A DNA stretch of 64,000 nt from JAOUEA01 sp963762075 (lineage in GTDB: Bacteria > Actinomycetota > UBA4738 > HRBIN12), in contig CAVXJC010000001.1 of NCBI GenBank assembly GCA_963762075.1, positions 283,520 through 347,519 on the forward strand, given 5' to 3'. Of this stretch, positions 18,131-26,689 are shown piece after piece. The stretch's first letter is position 1. Every line of letters starts with the position of its first letter. A model generated the notes under the pieces. The model searched no databases, was not told the origin of the DNA, and saw nothing but the letters and a program-made list of their open reading frames with translations. The position numbers and the translations under genes were made by a program.

Positions 18131-18320
18131 GTTCATGACCGCTCGGCCACCCTCCACGACGCGAGGGGAGCACCACTGCTCATCCAGGGAGTCATGTTCG
18201 AGATCACGCCGAGTAAGGAGGCAGAGCTGCACATGTAGCACATGACTTACCACGAGGCGCTGACTGGCTTGCCGAACCGGCTCATGTTCGAGGAGCACGT
18301 CGAGCCCGGCCTCGCCATAC
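18131..18320 (+). pseudogene. Relic of a PAS/PAC-GGDEF diguanylate cyclase
   Basis: In one frame the translation reads ATLHDARGAPLLIQGVMFEI then TPSKEAEL, the end of a PAC segment, then a TAG stop at 18236-18238, then MTYHEALTGLPNRLMFEEHV, the first helix and D-x-LTGLPNR signature of GGDEF domains. Similarity is lost after about 18320. In intact proteins these segments are joined by the same short linker, so this is an internal fragment of a sensor diguanylate cyclase lacking both its N-terminus and the GGDEF catalytic loop. It lies directly after the DUF1801 gene. Confidence 0.75.
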
Positions 18321-18535
18321 TCGTCGTGACGGCCTCTTGGCAGCGGTGCAAGGGAAATCTGCCTCGACCCCGGAGAATATCGAGGCATCCAAGCCCCGTT
18401 CCGGTGGCAGGGAGATTCACCGCGTACCGGGCGTTCGAAAGGGCGACTACAGATCGACTACGACCTCAAGATGGTGGTCCTATGCGGTCGGCCAAGTGAC
18501 TCGACAGATGACACGCCGGATCCTACGCTCGGCGG

Positions 18536-18958
18536 ATGGGGCGCCTGGATGGACCCACGATCGCGGTCGAGCGACCCGAGGTCGAGGTCATGTTCCTTGC
18601 TGAGGTCGCAGACGAGCCACGTTCGATCCAGCGAGCGTGGCGGCACTTGGAGGACCGACTGGGGTCACTTCGTGGCCGGAGGTTCTTCGGGACTTTCGAC
18701 GGACAGACGTATCGCGCATGCGTGCAGGTCAGGGAGGGCGATGATCCGGCTGACGAGGGATTCCACACTACGGTGCTCCCGGCGGGTCTCTACCTTCGGG
18801 CTCGCCTCAAGGACGAACCCGAGCGGCTCTATGGTCGGATACCGGACGCCTTCGCCGCGTTGGAGTCCGAGGGTCACCGCGATGCGACCCGGCCTGGGAT
18901 CGAGCACTACCGTCGTCTCGACGAAGTAGACCTCCTCCTCCCGGTCTTTCCGGCATGA
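18536..18958 (+). CDS. GyrI-like small-molecule-binding domain protein
   Basis: 140 residues from ATG 18536. The sequence has the pattern of stand-alone GyrI-like/AraC effector-binding domains: RRFFGTFDGQTYRACVQV in the first half, FHTTVLPAGLYLRARLKD in the middle, and a closing HYRRLDEVDLLLPVF strand. Such domains bind hydrophobic cations or other small molecules; stand-alone versions are of unclear role. It lacks a DNA-binding domain. Probably monocistronic. Confidence 0.6.
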   Translation: MGRLDGPTIAVERPEVEVMFLAEVADEPRSIQRAWRHLEDRLGSLRGRRFFGTFDGQTYRACVQVREGDDPADEGFHTTVLPAGLYLRARLKDEPERLYGRIPDAFAALESEGHRDATRPGIEHYRRLDEVDLLLPVFPA

Positions 18959-19190
18959 CGGCCAGACGCTGATGCCGTCGACCGCCGCAACGACCTTCGC
19001 AAACTCCTTAATGGCCACATCCGGGACGATCTCAGGAGCCGGGCGGGCTGCACCGTGCCGGCTGCCCGGTCGTTTAACGGTTCAACGGGACTTCATCATT
19101 GAACTCGGTTATTGAGCAAAGAGCCCTTCTGCAGAAAGCGGAGTGTGAATCTCGCAGTCCACGCCTGGGTTGACCTGCAAGACTGCCTGC

Positions 19191-20021
19191 GTGAGCCTGA
19201 TCGAGCGAGGGCCTCGCGATCACGATGCCGTCATCGAGAGATTCGTGGGGCTGTGTTCGGCTGACGAGCGGATCGTCGCTGCCTTCCTCGGAGGGTCCCA
19301 CGCCAGGGGGGAGGCGGACGAGTACTCGGATCTCGACCTCTGCCTCATCACCGCGGATGAGGCCTTCGAGGAGGTCGTGGCCGGGGGTGCGGCCATCGTC
19401 GAGCAGCTGGGTGAGACGCTCTTCCTGGAGAACTTCGGCCTGGAGAACATGGTGTTCTTCATCCTGGCCGATGGCACCGAGGCTGAGCTCTTCATCGGGC
19501 GCAGGAGCGGGCTGCACGAGATCCATGATGTTGGGCCGTATCGACCTCTCCTGGACAAGAGCGGGGTCCTCGCTGGCGTGGAGTTTCCCTGGCGCGAACC
19601 TGATCGCGCCGAACAGATGGAAGCGCTCCGCCGCTTGCTGTATTGGTTCTGGCACGATCTGTCGCACTTCATCGCAGCGGTCGGACGCGGGCAACTCTGG
19701 TGGGCCTACGGCCAACTCGAGGCGCTGCGTAGTTCGTGCGTGAACCTCATCCGGATCGAACAGAACGTCGAGGCTCAAGAAGAAGAGCCGTACGAGAAGC
19801 TGGATCAGACGATCGCGACGACGCCGCTGTCTCCTCTGCTGACGACCTTCTGTCCGATGGAGAAGAGCGCCATGCTCCGAGCCGTTGGCGAGATCGTGAA
19901 CGTCTACCGGCAACGAGCCCCCATCGTGGCCTCAGTGTACGGATTGACCTACCCCACCGAGCTCGAACGGCTGATGTGCAACCGCCTCGACAAGCTGGCC
20001 CAGGACGCACGCGGACTCTGA
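19191..20021 (+). CDS. Nucleotidyltransferase, aminoglycoside/lincosamide adenylyltransferase-like
   Basis: About 276 residues from GTG 19191 (in-frame TTG at 19170). The core motif GGSHARGEADEYSDLDLCLI is the G-S-x(n)-D-x-D signature of the polymerase-beta type nucleotidyltransferase fold that binds metal-ATP. Downstream an all-helical C-terminal domain (FWHDLSHFIAAVGRGQLWWA) resembles the substrate-binding domain of AadK/LinB-like enzymes. The family transfers AMP to a hydroxyl of a small molecule such as an antibiotic, but the substrate cannot be inferred and many chromosomal members confer no resistance. Confidence 0.7.
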   Translation: MSLIERGPRDHDAVIERFVGLCSADERIVAAFLGGSHARGEADEYSDLDLCLITADEAFEEVVAGGAAIVEQLGETLFLENFGLENMVFFILADGTEAELFIGRRSGLHEIHDVGPYRPLLDKSGVLAGVEFPWREPDRAEQMEALRRLLYWFWHDLSHFIAAVGRGQLWWAYGQLEALRSSCVNLIRIEQNVEAQEEEPYEKLDQTIATTPLSPLLTTFCPMEKSAMLRAVGEIVNVYRQRAPIVASVYGLTYPTELERLMCNRLDKLAQDARGL

Positions 20022-20121
20022 CGGCTTCGACAAGAGCGAGTCCGGGCCTTGCCGTCTGGGCGATGGATCCTGAACAACAGGGGTCAGCTGAGCCCTCTCG
20101 AACCTTGCGTTGCGGCGAGTC

Positions 20122-20415
20122 TCAGCTCGTCGCCCTATCGTCGGCGGGCTCGGCAGGGGCGTCTTCGGGCGTGCGATCTTCGTCGGGTTCCACTTCCGGT
20201 CCGTCCGGATCTGCGTGGCCATCGTTCCCCGGCCCGTCGGAGGTCACCGAGCCCGGTGATGCTAGACGCTCGATCTGCTCAGCGAGCTGACTGATCATGC
20301 CCGCCAGCACCCGGATGTGGTCTGCACCGTCCGGGTAGTCGCCATTGGCCAATCGCTCTGCTGTCTCCTTGGTCTTCTTTGCTTCGGCTTGTATCGCCTG
20401 AGACTGGCTTCGCAC
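20122..20415 (-). CDS. Small coiled-coil protein with acidic tail
   Basis: 97 residues from GTG 20415 after a strong GAGGAGGA site. The N-terminal half is helical and coiled-coil-like (SQAIQAEAKKTKETAERLAN, MISQLAEQIERLA), the C-terminal 40 residues are an acidic Pro/Asp/Glu tail (DPDGPEVEPDEDRTPEDAPA) likely disordered. No known family. It lies just downstream of an SRPBCC gene on the same strand. Confidence 0.55.
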   Translation of the reverse strand: MRSQSQAIQAEAKKTKETAERLANGDYPDGADHIRVLAGMISQLAEQIERLASPGSVTSDGPGNDGHADPDGPEVEPDEDRTPEDAPAEPADDRATS

Positions 20416-20461
20416 GTTGCTCCTCCTCGCTCATCGCGGCGAGTGGCGGTTCCTCTCGCGC

Positions 20462-20941
20462 CTACGCCTGGTCTCCCCCGTGGATCTCCCCGCGCCATTC
20501 ACCGGTTTCACGCCCTCGGGCCTCGAGGAATTCCTTGAAGTTCTGCATGTCGCGTTCCACCCTGCGCCGGACGAAGCCCAGCTTGTCCGCGACCCCTTCC
20601 ACGGCTCCTTGCGGCTCATAGTCGAGAGCGAGGGTGACTCTGGTCTTTGCTCCGCCATCGGCCTCCTCGAAGACCAGACGGCCTCGATTGTCAGGGTCGC
20701 CGAACCCGAGCCAGTCGATCTCTTGGTCGGGTACCTGCCGAGTGATCTCGGAATCCCAGGTCTTGGTCCTGCCGCCGACCTTCGCCACCCAATGGAGACG
20801 CTTGTCGTCAAGCTGCGTGACGGACTCCACGCCGTCCATGAACCGTGGGAAGTCCTCGAACTGGGTCCACTGGTTATAGGTCGTGCGTAAAGGAGCGTCG
20901 ACTTCGACCGTGTGCGCCAACGTTTCCATCTGTCGATCCAT
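20462..20941 (-). CDS. SRPBCC-fold (cyclase/dehydrase, COQ10-like) protein
   Basis: 159 residues with a ribosome site (AAGGGAGG) before ATG 20941. The START/SRPBCC signature is clear: TVEVDAPLRTTYNQWTQFED, FPRFMDGVESVTQLDDKRLH, and the C-terminal helix DKLGFVRRRVERDMQNFKEF. The fold forms a hydrophobic cavity for lipids or ligands; this subgroup often occurs with small stress-type proteins in Actinomycetota. Ligand unknown. Likely co-transcribed with the coiled-coil gene downstream. Confidence 0.8.
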   Translation of the reverse strand: MDRQMETLAHTVEVDAPLRTTYNQWTQFEDFPRFMDGVESVTQLDDKRLHWVAKVGGRTKTWDSEITRQVPDQEIDWLGFGDPDNRGRLVFEEADGGAKTRVTLALDYEPQGAVEGVADKLGFVRRRVERDMQNFKEFLEARGRETGEWRGEIHGGDQA

Positions 20942-21050
20942 CCCGCCTCCCTTCGTCCGGCCGCGGTTCCCTTACCCGGAAGTGGGAGATCCATGCCGCA
21001 ACGTGGCCCGCCTCCTGCTTTCGTACGCGCTGGCGCCGATCTAACCCGCC

Positions 21051-21572
21051 TCACCGTTCCAGGGTCGGTCTCCGCGCGTCATCTGAGTGCGCCAGCAGCT
21101 GCCCCAAAAGGACGAGCGCTGCCCCTAGCGCCAAGAACCCCAGGTCCCACGCGAACTCGTCGGGGCCGGATCGCACGTGATGGATCTCCAGGATGTGGTG
21201 ATCCACGATCCCCTCGACCAAGTTGAATAGCCCCCACCCAGTTAGGATCCACCCGGCGAGGTGGCGGGAGGACGTCGGCAAGGTCCCGGCAGGTGCCTTC
21301 GTCGCCAGGAGGATCAATCCAGTAGCGAGGATCGCGTACGTCGCGGCGTGGAACAGGCCGTCCCAAAGAGTATTCATCTCGAGGCCCTCGAGGGTGGTGG
21401 CGGGATAGCTCCCCTGGGAGCTAAGCATGTGGTGCCACTGGAGTATCTGGTGAAGCATGATCCCATCGAAGAGCCCACCCAGTCCTATACCCAGCAGAAG
21501 GCCCGGTAGGACGACGGCGCGCATCGTTGGATTGGCAGCTTTGGGCGTTCCCGTACCCGGACGTGCCTCCAC
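21051..21572 (-). CDS. DUF2243 integral membrane protein
   Basis: 173 residues from GTG 21572 (alternative ATG 21524). Four hydrophobic helices and the family signature GIGLGGLFDGIMLHQILQWH, followed by NTLWDGLFHAATYAILATGL and LVEGIVDHHILEIHHVR. The regularly spaced His residues in helices 1, 2 and 4 are a hallmark of DUF2243 and suggest metal or heme binding within the membrane, though the family is uncharacterised. Confidence 0.8.
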   Translation of the reverse strand: MEARPGTGTPKAANPTMRAVVLPGLLLGIGLGGLFDGIMLHQILQWHHMLSSQGSYPATTLEGLEMNTLWDGLFHAATYAILATGLILLATKAPAGTLPTSSRHLAGWILTGWGLFNLVEGIVDHHILEIHHVRSGPDEFAWDLGFLALGAALVLLGQLLAHSDDARRPTLER

Positions 21573-21746
21573 CCCATCTGACTACCGCGTGCCCTAGTTC
21601 TCAAAACAAGGACGAGGCAGCATGCCATTCGACTGCTGAGACCCGTGCTCAGCAGCAAGAACGAATGTCCTGCTTTTCCAGGCCTCAGGTTTCGCCTCGG
21701 CACGCCGGGGTACGAGGTCGGTTCACTAGAAAGGGCGAGGCTGAGG

Positions 21747-22118
21747 ATGATCGATGAAGCGGCTGACAAGAGCGATGTAAGCGCGCAGGAGGATCCGATC
21801 GTGCACGTCCCCACAGAGCTGCTGGTGACCGAGCGCGACACCGATCGGAGTGGGCACCCGCGTCCATTCGAGTGCGACCACATTATTGATGCAGGGTCGC
21901 CGCAGGACAATGACTACCCGGGACGCGATGAGACGACCGGAGGAGGGGATCCGTCAGACCCTGTGCGGAGCCTGCCTCAGGAACACGCCGACGGCCTCGG
22001 GGAAGCTGCAGATCAGGTCAAGAATCGCACTGACAAGATCCAGGGGAACCTAGATGCGTCGCCGCTTGCTCAGCTGTGCGGTCCTCATATCCTCGATAGT
22101 GCCGGCTTGCACGGGTGA
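21747..22118 (+). CDS. Hypothetical hydrophilic protein
   Basis: From ATG 21747 (GAGG a few bases upstream) the frame encodes 123 residues rich in Asp, Glu, Pro and Gly (YPGRDETTGGGDPSDPVRSL), probably disordered. Its 3' end overlaps the lipoprotein gene starting at 22054 in another frame. No homology recognised. Coding status is uncertain. Confidence 0.3.
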   Translation: MIDEAADKSDVSAQEDPIVHVPTELLVTERDTDRSGHPRPFECDHIIDAGSPQDNDYPGRDETTGGGDPSDPVRSLPQEHADGLGEAADQVKNRTDKIQGNLDASPLAQLCGPHILDSAGLHG

Positions 22119-22439
22119 CCCGGCCAGTGGGCCAGCCGAAACCTCCGTCGAGATGGTTTCTACGAGTCCGACCCTCGTTGACCCGACTCATGCTGATCCT
22201 TCTGAAAGCGCAGGCGAACTGACGGTCGAAGAATGGTGTGAGCGCTTGGCAGACGTCGCCGAGGACGAGGAAGAGCCCTCGAGATCTACCGCGAGGGACG
22301 ATCCCTCTCTGTGCCTGCTCTGGCCAAGGCTGCTGATGTGTTGATTTCGGGAGACGAGTCGGAACAGCAGGTATTGAGGGCAAGCCGACTCGTCCGACGA
22401 AATTGCCGCACAGAAGGGGTTCGCATCTCGAGCGAGTAG
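22054..22439 (+). CDS. Putative small lipoprotein, frameshifted
   Basis: ATG 22054 follows CAGGGGAAC. The first 20 residues form a lipoprotein signal (SCAVLISSIVPAC), then a Ser/Thr/Pro linker and GELTVEEWCERLADVAEDEE. In the original frame translation runs on to a stop at 22342-22344 with unrelated residues, but in the next frame from about 22275 a coding-like helix continues (ALEIYREGRSLSVPALAKAA, then DVLISGDESEQQVLRA) to a TAG at 22437-22439. A one-base change near 22270-22278 would restore a protein of about 128 residues. Function unknown. Confidence 0.5.
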
Positions 22440-22541
22440 AGGTGGCTTCTCAGATCCGGCCGATCGGACGACGTGGGGCCGTCACTCGACGGTCGGGGTC
22501 GTCTCCATCCCATGGGTCCGGGGTGAGGGGAGGCCGGATCG

Positions 22542-24367
22542 CTAACGTGTTCCGGAAGGAGCTTGTAGCGACCTTCGCTCGCGCAACACGAAGGCTGTGT
22601 TGATGAGCGCGAGGTGAGTGAAGGCTTGTGGGAAGTTGCCGAGCTGGCGCTGAGAACGGGGATCCCATTCCTCCGCGTACAGACCGAGTTCGGAGCGCAG
22701 GTCGAGCAGCCGCTCGAACAGCTCTCGAGCGCGATCGAGCTCTCCTATCGACGCAAGCGCCTCGGCGAACCAGAACGAGCAGGGCAAGAAGACCCCTTCC
22801 TCAGAGGGGATGCCATCGATGGCTCCGTCGAGGCGAGGGCGATATCGCGTGACGAGGCCGTCCGCCATCAGATCTCGCTCGATCGCTGCGACCGTCGCCA
22901 CGTATCGCTCGTCGGTCGCAGGCAGGAAACCCACCGTCTGCATGAGCAGGACGCTCGCATCGAGGTCGTCGGACCCGTAGCTCTGGGTAAAGGCCTGTCG
23001 CTCGTCGCTCCACGCCTGTCGGAGCACCTCATCGTGGATCTCCCCTCGGAGCTGCTTCCATCTCTCGACAGGGCCGTCCCGGCCGAACTCTTCCTGGGCG
23101 CGTACAGCTCTATCGAAAGCGACCCACGCCATCACCTTGGAATGGGTGAAGTGGCGCTTCGGACCTCGCACCTCCCAGATGCCATGGTCGGGGAGTCTCC
23201 ATCCGTCCTCCAACCACTCCAACAGCTTGAGGCACAACGCCCAGGCGAAATCGTCGGGCGCCGCGCCCTGCACCCGTGTCTGATACAGAGCGTCGAGGAC
23301 TTCGCCGTAGACATCGAGCTGCACCTGACTCGATGCTGCGTTGCCGATCCGAACGGGAGTGGATCCTTCGTAACCGGCAAGCCAATCGAGCTCTCGTTCC
23401 TCGAGCCGGCGCTCGCCCGCGAGCCCGTACACCACCTGTAGGTCCGCGGGGTCACCGGCGACGGCTCGGAGCAACCATTGACGCCACATCACGGCCTCCG
23501 ACCGTGCTCCCGAGCGAAGCATCGCGAGCAGCGTCAGCGTGGCGTCGCGCAGCCAGCAGTAGCGGTAGTCCCAGTTGCGTACATCGCCGGGGAGCTCGGG
23601 CAATGAAGTAGTGGGAGCGGCGACGATGCCGCCGGTGGGCTCGAACGTCATCGCCTTCAATATCAGGAGCGACGAGCGGATCTCCTCGTGGTAGTCGCCA
23701 TCGCTGACGCACTTCCCCGCCCAGTTCAGCCAGTAGTCCTCGGTCTCTCGCAGCGCCGACCTCCGGATCGGTGGCGTCGGGGATCGGCAGATGCGACGGG
23801 TACCAGGTCAACACGAACGGGATCCGCTCGCCGGCCTGGGCGGCGAAACGAGCGACCGTGGTCATACCTTCGCCGTGCGTATCGACGGGGGTGCGCAGGC
23901 ACAGGGCGTCAGGGCCGGCGACCGCGATCAGAGCCTCGTCTACCCGTCGGACCCACGGCACGATGCGGCCATAGTCGAAGCGGATCGTGAGCTCCATCTG
24001 CATCGGCACGACGCCGCTCAGGCCCTCGACGATGCGCACGATGTCGGGCGCCTCGCCGCGCGGCGGCATGAAGTCGATGGTCCGGATCGATCCGCTCGCC
24101 GTCTCCAATAGTCGATTCCAGGATCAGCGTGTCGTGTCGGTACCGTCGGGTGACGACCTGGAACGGCTCGACGGGCGCAAGCAGCCACCGTCCGTTGTCG
24201 GCGTCTCCGAGCAACGCTGCGAAGCTCGCGCCGGAATCGAACCGCGGGAAGCAGCACCAGTCGACCGAGCCGTCGCGGCCGACGAGCGCTGCGGTCTGGA
24301 GATCACCGATGAGGCCGTAGTCCTCGATGCGCTTGCTTGGGAAATGGTCGCCGGGCGCGGTCTGCAA
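22542..24367 (-). CDS. GH15 glucoamylase/trehalase-like protein, interrupted by two frameshifts
   Basis: Three consecutive frames make up one glycoside hydrolase family 15 protein of about 600 residues, the usual length. The N-terminus (IEDYGLIGDLQTAALVGRDG, SVDWCCFPRFDSGASFAALL) is in one frame to about 24115; the middle (SGSIRTIDFMPPRG, VEGLSGVVPMQMELTIRFDY) in a second to about 23755; and the (alpha/alpha)6 catalytic barrel (LPELPGDVRNWDYRYCWLRD, FTHSKVMAWVAFDRAV, PSEEGVFLPCSFWFAEAL) in a third to the stop. The breaks are a one-base change in ACTATTGGAG and one near GAGGTCGGCGC. RNWDYRYCWLRD and EEGVFLPCSFW hold the catalytic acid/base glutamate regions of the family. Start chosen at TTG 24367 after AGAGGAGG. 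Members act on trehalose or alpha-glucans in the cytoplasm. Confidence 0.85.
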
Positions 24368-24402
24368 TCGCCTGTTCCTCCTCTTGACCAAGCGTGCACC
24401 GG

Positions 24403-25098
24403 TTAGATCGAGCCGAGGTCAGCAGTGATCGCATCCGGATGAAGCGAGCGGGCGAAATCGAGGTCGTCGGAATCCTTCACGTCCCAGATGTTCACTCGCC
24501 ACCCCAGGCCATCCAGGATCGGCACTAGCGTCGAGACTCCTTCTTCGCACACCCCGATGCACAGCCAGTTCAGCCCCCATGTACGCAGCACATCGAGGAT
24601 CGGCAGAGCGCCGTCGGGCATGACGAGCAGGTACGGGGTGATCGTATCGAGCGGACAGGAGCATCGAGCTCCCGGACGGGTCTCCGCGATCCGACGAAAA
24701 CCCGCCTCCGCCGGAACTTCTACCGTTGCGTTGAACCACAGATCCTCATCTGGGAAACCTGTCACGCCGGCGGTCCGAAGGGCTTCCTCCAAGACCGGAC
24801 CGCCCTCCTTCAGATCGATCTTCGCTCGCCGGCGAGCGGACCGGAGGATTTCCATCCACGATGTGAGATCCATGGAGGCACTGCCCGCGTCACCTTCGAG
24901 AGGGTCATGGCTCACTCGCACAACGCCCGAGGGATCCATACGGGCGTCGCATTCTGCCCACTCGACGTCCGACTTCAAGAATGCCTCGATCTCCGAAGAG
25001 GTGTTCGCGCGGTGCCATATCAGCTCGATCGAGCCGGACCTGGGACCCCATGATCGCCCAGGATTTGGATCCTCGTCGACTCGGTGGCCATCACTCAT
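24403..25098 (-). CDS. GDPD/FAM151-like TIM-barrel protein
   Basis: 231 residues. The opening IELIWHRANTSSEIEAFLKS, then DVEWAECDARMDPSGVVRVS and SHDP, is a variant of the glycerophosphodiesterase-like barrel in which the usual HRG becomes HRAN and the acidic ExD pair is kept as ECD; this is closest to the FAM151/menorin (DUF2181) group. RRAKIDLKEGGPVLEEAL and a final strand VNIWDVKDSDDLDFA fit the barrel. Enzymatic activity is uncertain; bacterial members are unstudied. It overlaps no neighbour and lies 36 bases beyond the start of the GH15 gene. Confidence 0.6.
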   Translation of the reverse strand: MSDGHRVDEDPNPGRSWGPRSGSIELIWHRANTSSEIEAFLKSDVEWAECDARMDPSGVVRVSHDPLEGDAGSASMDLTSWMEILRSARRRAKIDLKEGGPVLEEALRTAGVTGFPDEDLWFNATVEVPAEAGFRRIAETRPGARCSCPLDTITPYLLVMPDGALPILDVLRTWGLNWLCIGVCEEGVSTLVPILDGLGWRVNIWDVKDSDDLDFARSLHPDAITADLGSI

Positions 25099-25257
25099 GA
25101 GGGAAGCCCATCCACGCCTAAACGGCCAGGGCGGAGGGCCGGCTCAAGCCGAAGGCCACTCTCGCGGAGTCGCCTCTTCATGGGCATTTCCTGCGAGCCA
25201 CGCGGAATCATCACTTGGATAGCCCTGGCGCCGGTGACTCCGTCTGTGGGTCGCTGA

Positions 25258-25428
25258 TCACCCCGAGCGGCCGGAACCAAACACACCCAACCTGTTACCC
25301 AATGATCGCTCCGCGTCCTCGACTTGCTCGTCATCATCCCCTTGGGGATCTTCAGAGGAAAGCCCCCCGTCTGGTGGCTCTTCGGGAGGGAGATCGTCGG
25401 GCCCCTCGGGTGGCACCTTCTCCGTCAT
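25258..25428 (-). CDS. Very small acidic protein
   Basis: 56 residues from ATG 25428 with an AGAGGAG ribosome site. Composition is strongly acidic and Pro/Gly-rich (MTEKVPPEGPDDLPPEEPPD), followed by EDPQGDDDEQVEDAE and a short basic end. Probably disordered. It is followed upstream on the same strand by DUF2188, so both may be in one transcript. No family known. Confidence 0.45.
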   Translation of the reverse strand: MTEKVPPEGPDDLPPEEPPDGGLSSEDPQGDDDEQVEDAERSLGNRLGVFGSGRSG

Positions 25429-25440
25429 AGCTCGCTCCTC

Positions 25441-25677
25441 TCACCCTTTGGATCGCCGCGGGTCCGATCGTCTCGGGTACGTTCGCTCCTCCTGGATCTG
25501 GCCGGAGGCTCGTTTGATCTTGAGCGATGCGGCGTCCTGCTGCCTGGCGACCTTCACAGCCGCTCTCACCACCTCAGCTTTCTTGTCGCCACTCGCGACG
25601 ATGCCGCCTCCTGATTCTTTGGCCTCCCAACCGCCGCTCTTGGTCTTCGAGACCGTGTAGGACTTCCTGCTTGGCAT
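25441..25677 (-). CDS. DUF2188 protein
   Basis: 78 residues from ATG 25677, which follows GAGGAGG. The family pattern is clear: an aromatic/charged first strand (YTVSKTKSGGWEAKES), a Gly-rich turn, a helix with KKAEVVRAAVKVARQQDAAS, and a basic strand LKIKRASGQIQEERTYPR. DUF2188 proteins are small basic proteins, often present in several copies and expressed in stress; biochemical role unknown. Confidence 0.85.
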   Translation of the reverse strand: MPSRKSYTVSKTKSGGWEAKESGGGIVASGDKKAEVVRAAVKVARQQDAASLKIKRASGQIQEERTYPRRSDPRRSKG

Positions 25678-25734
25678 GGGCAACCTCCTCAGGGTTGGCT
25701 CACAGTGCTTGGTCGAGCTTCTTCTCGATGCGCT

Positions 25735-25830
25735 TCAAGGATTCGCCATCCGGTCATCGCCGTCTTTCGATTCACCGCTGCCCACCCCGATGAACGCAAC
25801 GGCAGCGACGACGAGTGCGAAACCTTCCAC
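25735..25830 (-). CDS. Very short single-helix membrane protein, possibly frameshifted
   Basis: From GTG 25830, preceded by a GAAGGAGGTG site, 31 residues including one membrane helix (EGFALVVAAVAFIGVGSGES). The frame stops at 25735, but a one-base change near 25740 would continue it into SLKRIEKKLDQAL, ending at 25700, a natural amphipathic tail for such proteins. The strong ribosome site is the main support. Confidence 0.35.
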   Translation of the reverse strand: MEGFALVVAAVAFIGVGSGESKDGDDRMANP

Positions 25831-26086
25831 GGCACCTCCTTCCGCTGAGCACGTGAAACCTTCCTCGAGTCGCTCATGCGCAAACGAACTCGGGCCAGCC
25901 ATGGCCCGGCGGGCAGGTCTCGATCCGCCAGGCCCCCTGCCTTCTTTCGATGAGCCTTGGTGAGCCAGATGAAGCATCGCCACTCCACGAGCTCGACATC
26001 GAGAGCGGACATCAGCCTGTTCCATGCCAAGTGTCTTTCCGGAATCCCAAGTGCTGATTCTCCGGCACCGTCTCGGACGGACGTTC

Positions 26087-26254
26087 CTACTCGCCCACTC
26101 CTTCAGCGGACTCGCCGGCGGACCTTTCCTGTTGGAGATCGCCTGTCGTCCCTTCGCCCTGATCCGTGCCTGTGTCCTCTGAACCATCAGGCGGCAGGCT
26201 CGGGACATCCTCCGGCATCTCTTCTCCGCGGTGAGGCGTGGTCTCGGTTTCCAT
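26087..26254 (-). CDS. Very small acidic hydrophilic protein
   Basis: 55 residues from ATG 26254 with a GAGGAGGG ribosome site. Rich in Glu, Asp, Gly, Ser and Thr (SEDTGTDQGEGTTGDLQQER), no hydrophobic segment, probably unstructured. No family recognised. It belongs to a run of proteins shorter than 80 residues between 25.2 and 26.7 kb. Confidence 0.45.
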   Translation of the reverse strand: METETTPHRGEEMPEDVPSLPPDGSEDTGTDQGEGTTGDLQQERSAGESAEGVGE

Positions 26255-26466
26255 CACGGCCCTCCTCGTGCGGCGCCCGAAAATGGGGGCGCGCCATCTC
26301 GTCGTCCGCAGTTCGTACCCCCGAGATGCGCGGTCCATACGTCAGCCGTGTGCGGGCGTGACCGACGACAACGAGATGGCCAAACTTGTCGACCAGTCGT
26401 GAGGTTTACAACTGTCCAGGTGGTGGCAACATTCGAAGGGCATACGCTCGAGGGGAGGAATAGGAG

Positions 26467-26622
26467 ATGTGCGCAAACTGCGGTTGTGGAGTCGCTGAGG
26501 ACAAGCACGGCGACGACCGAAACATCAACTGGAGCGAGATCGTCGCCTCGGCCGAGGCCAATGACATCTCGCCCTCTGAGGCTGCTCAGAACATCAAGGA
26601 CATGGCAGATCAACAGAGCTGA
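26467..26622 (+). CDS. 51-aa CxxCxC small protein
   Basis: ATG 26467 follows GGGGAGGAATAGGAG. The product opens MCANCGCGVAEDKHGDDRNI, giving a CxxCxC metal-binding-like cluster at residues 2-7, and continues with an acidic helix (VASAEANDISPSEAAQNIKD). Short proteins with an N-terminal Cys cluster of this kind may bind zinc or an iron-sulfur centre; no function is known to me. It is on the plus strand just before the UdgX gene. Confidence 0.6.
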   Translation: MCANCGCGVAEDKHGDDRNINWSEIVASAEANDISPSEAAQNIKDMADQQS

Positions 26623-26689
26623 CGCGAAGCGCGGGATCCGATTTGAGCGGGCACTGAGGAGGGCTGCGCCCTGGACGAAGGATCGACCG

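Noticed and set aside
19191..20021. Antibiotic-resistance gene
   Set aside because: The fold is right but the sequence does not match a specific resistance enzyme that I recognise; left as a generic nucleotidyltransferase.
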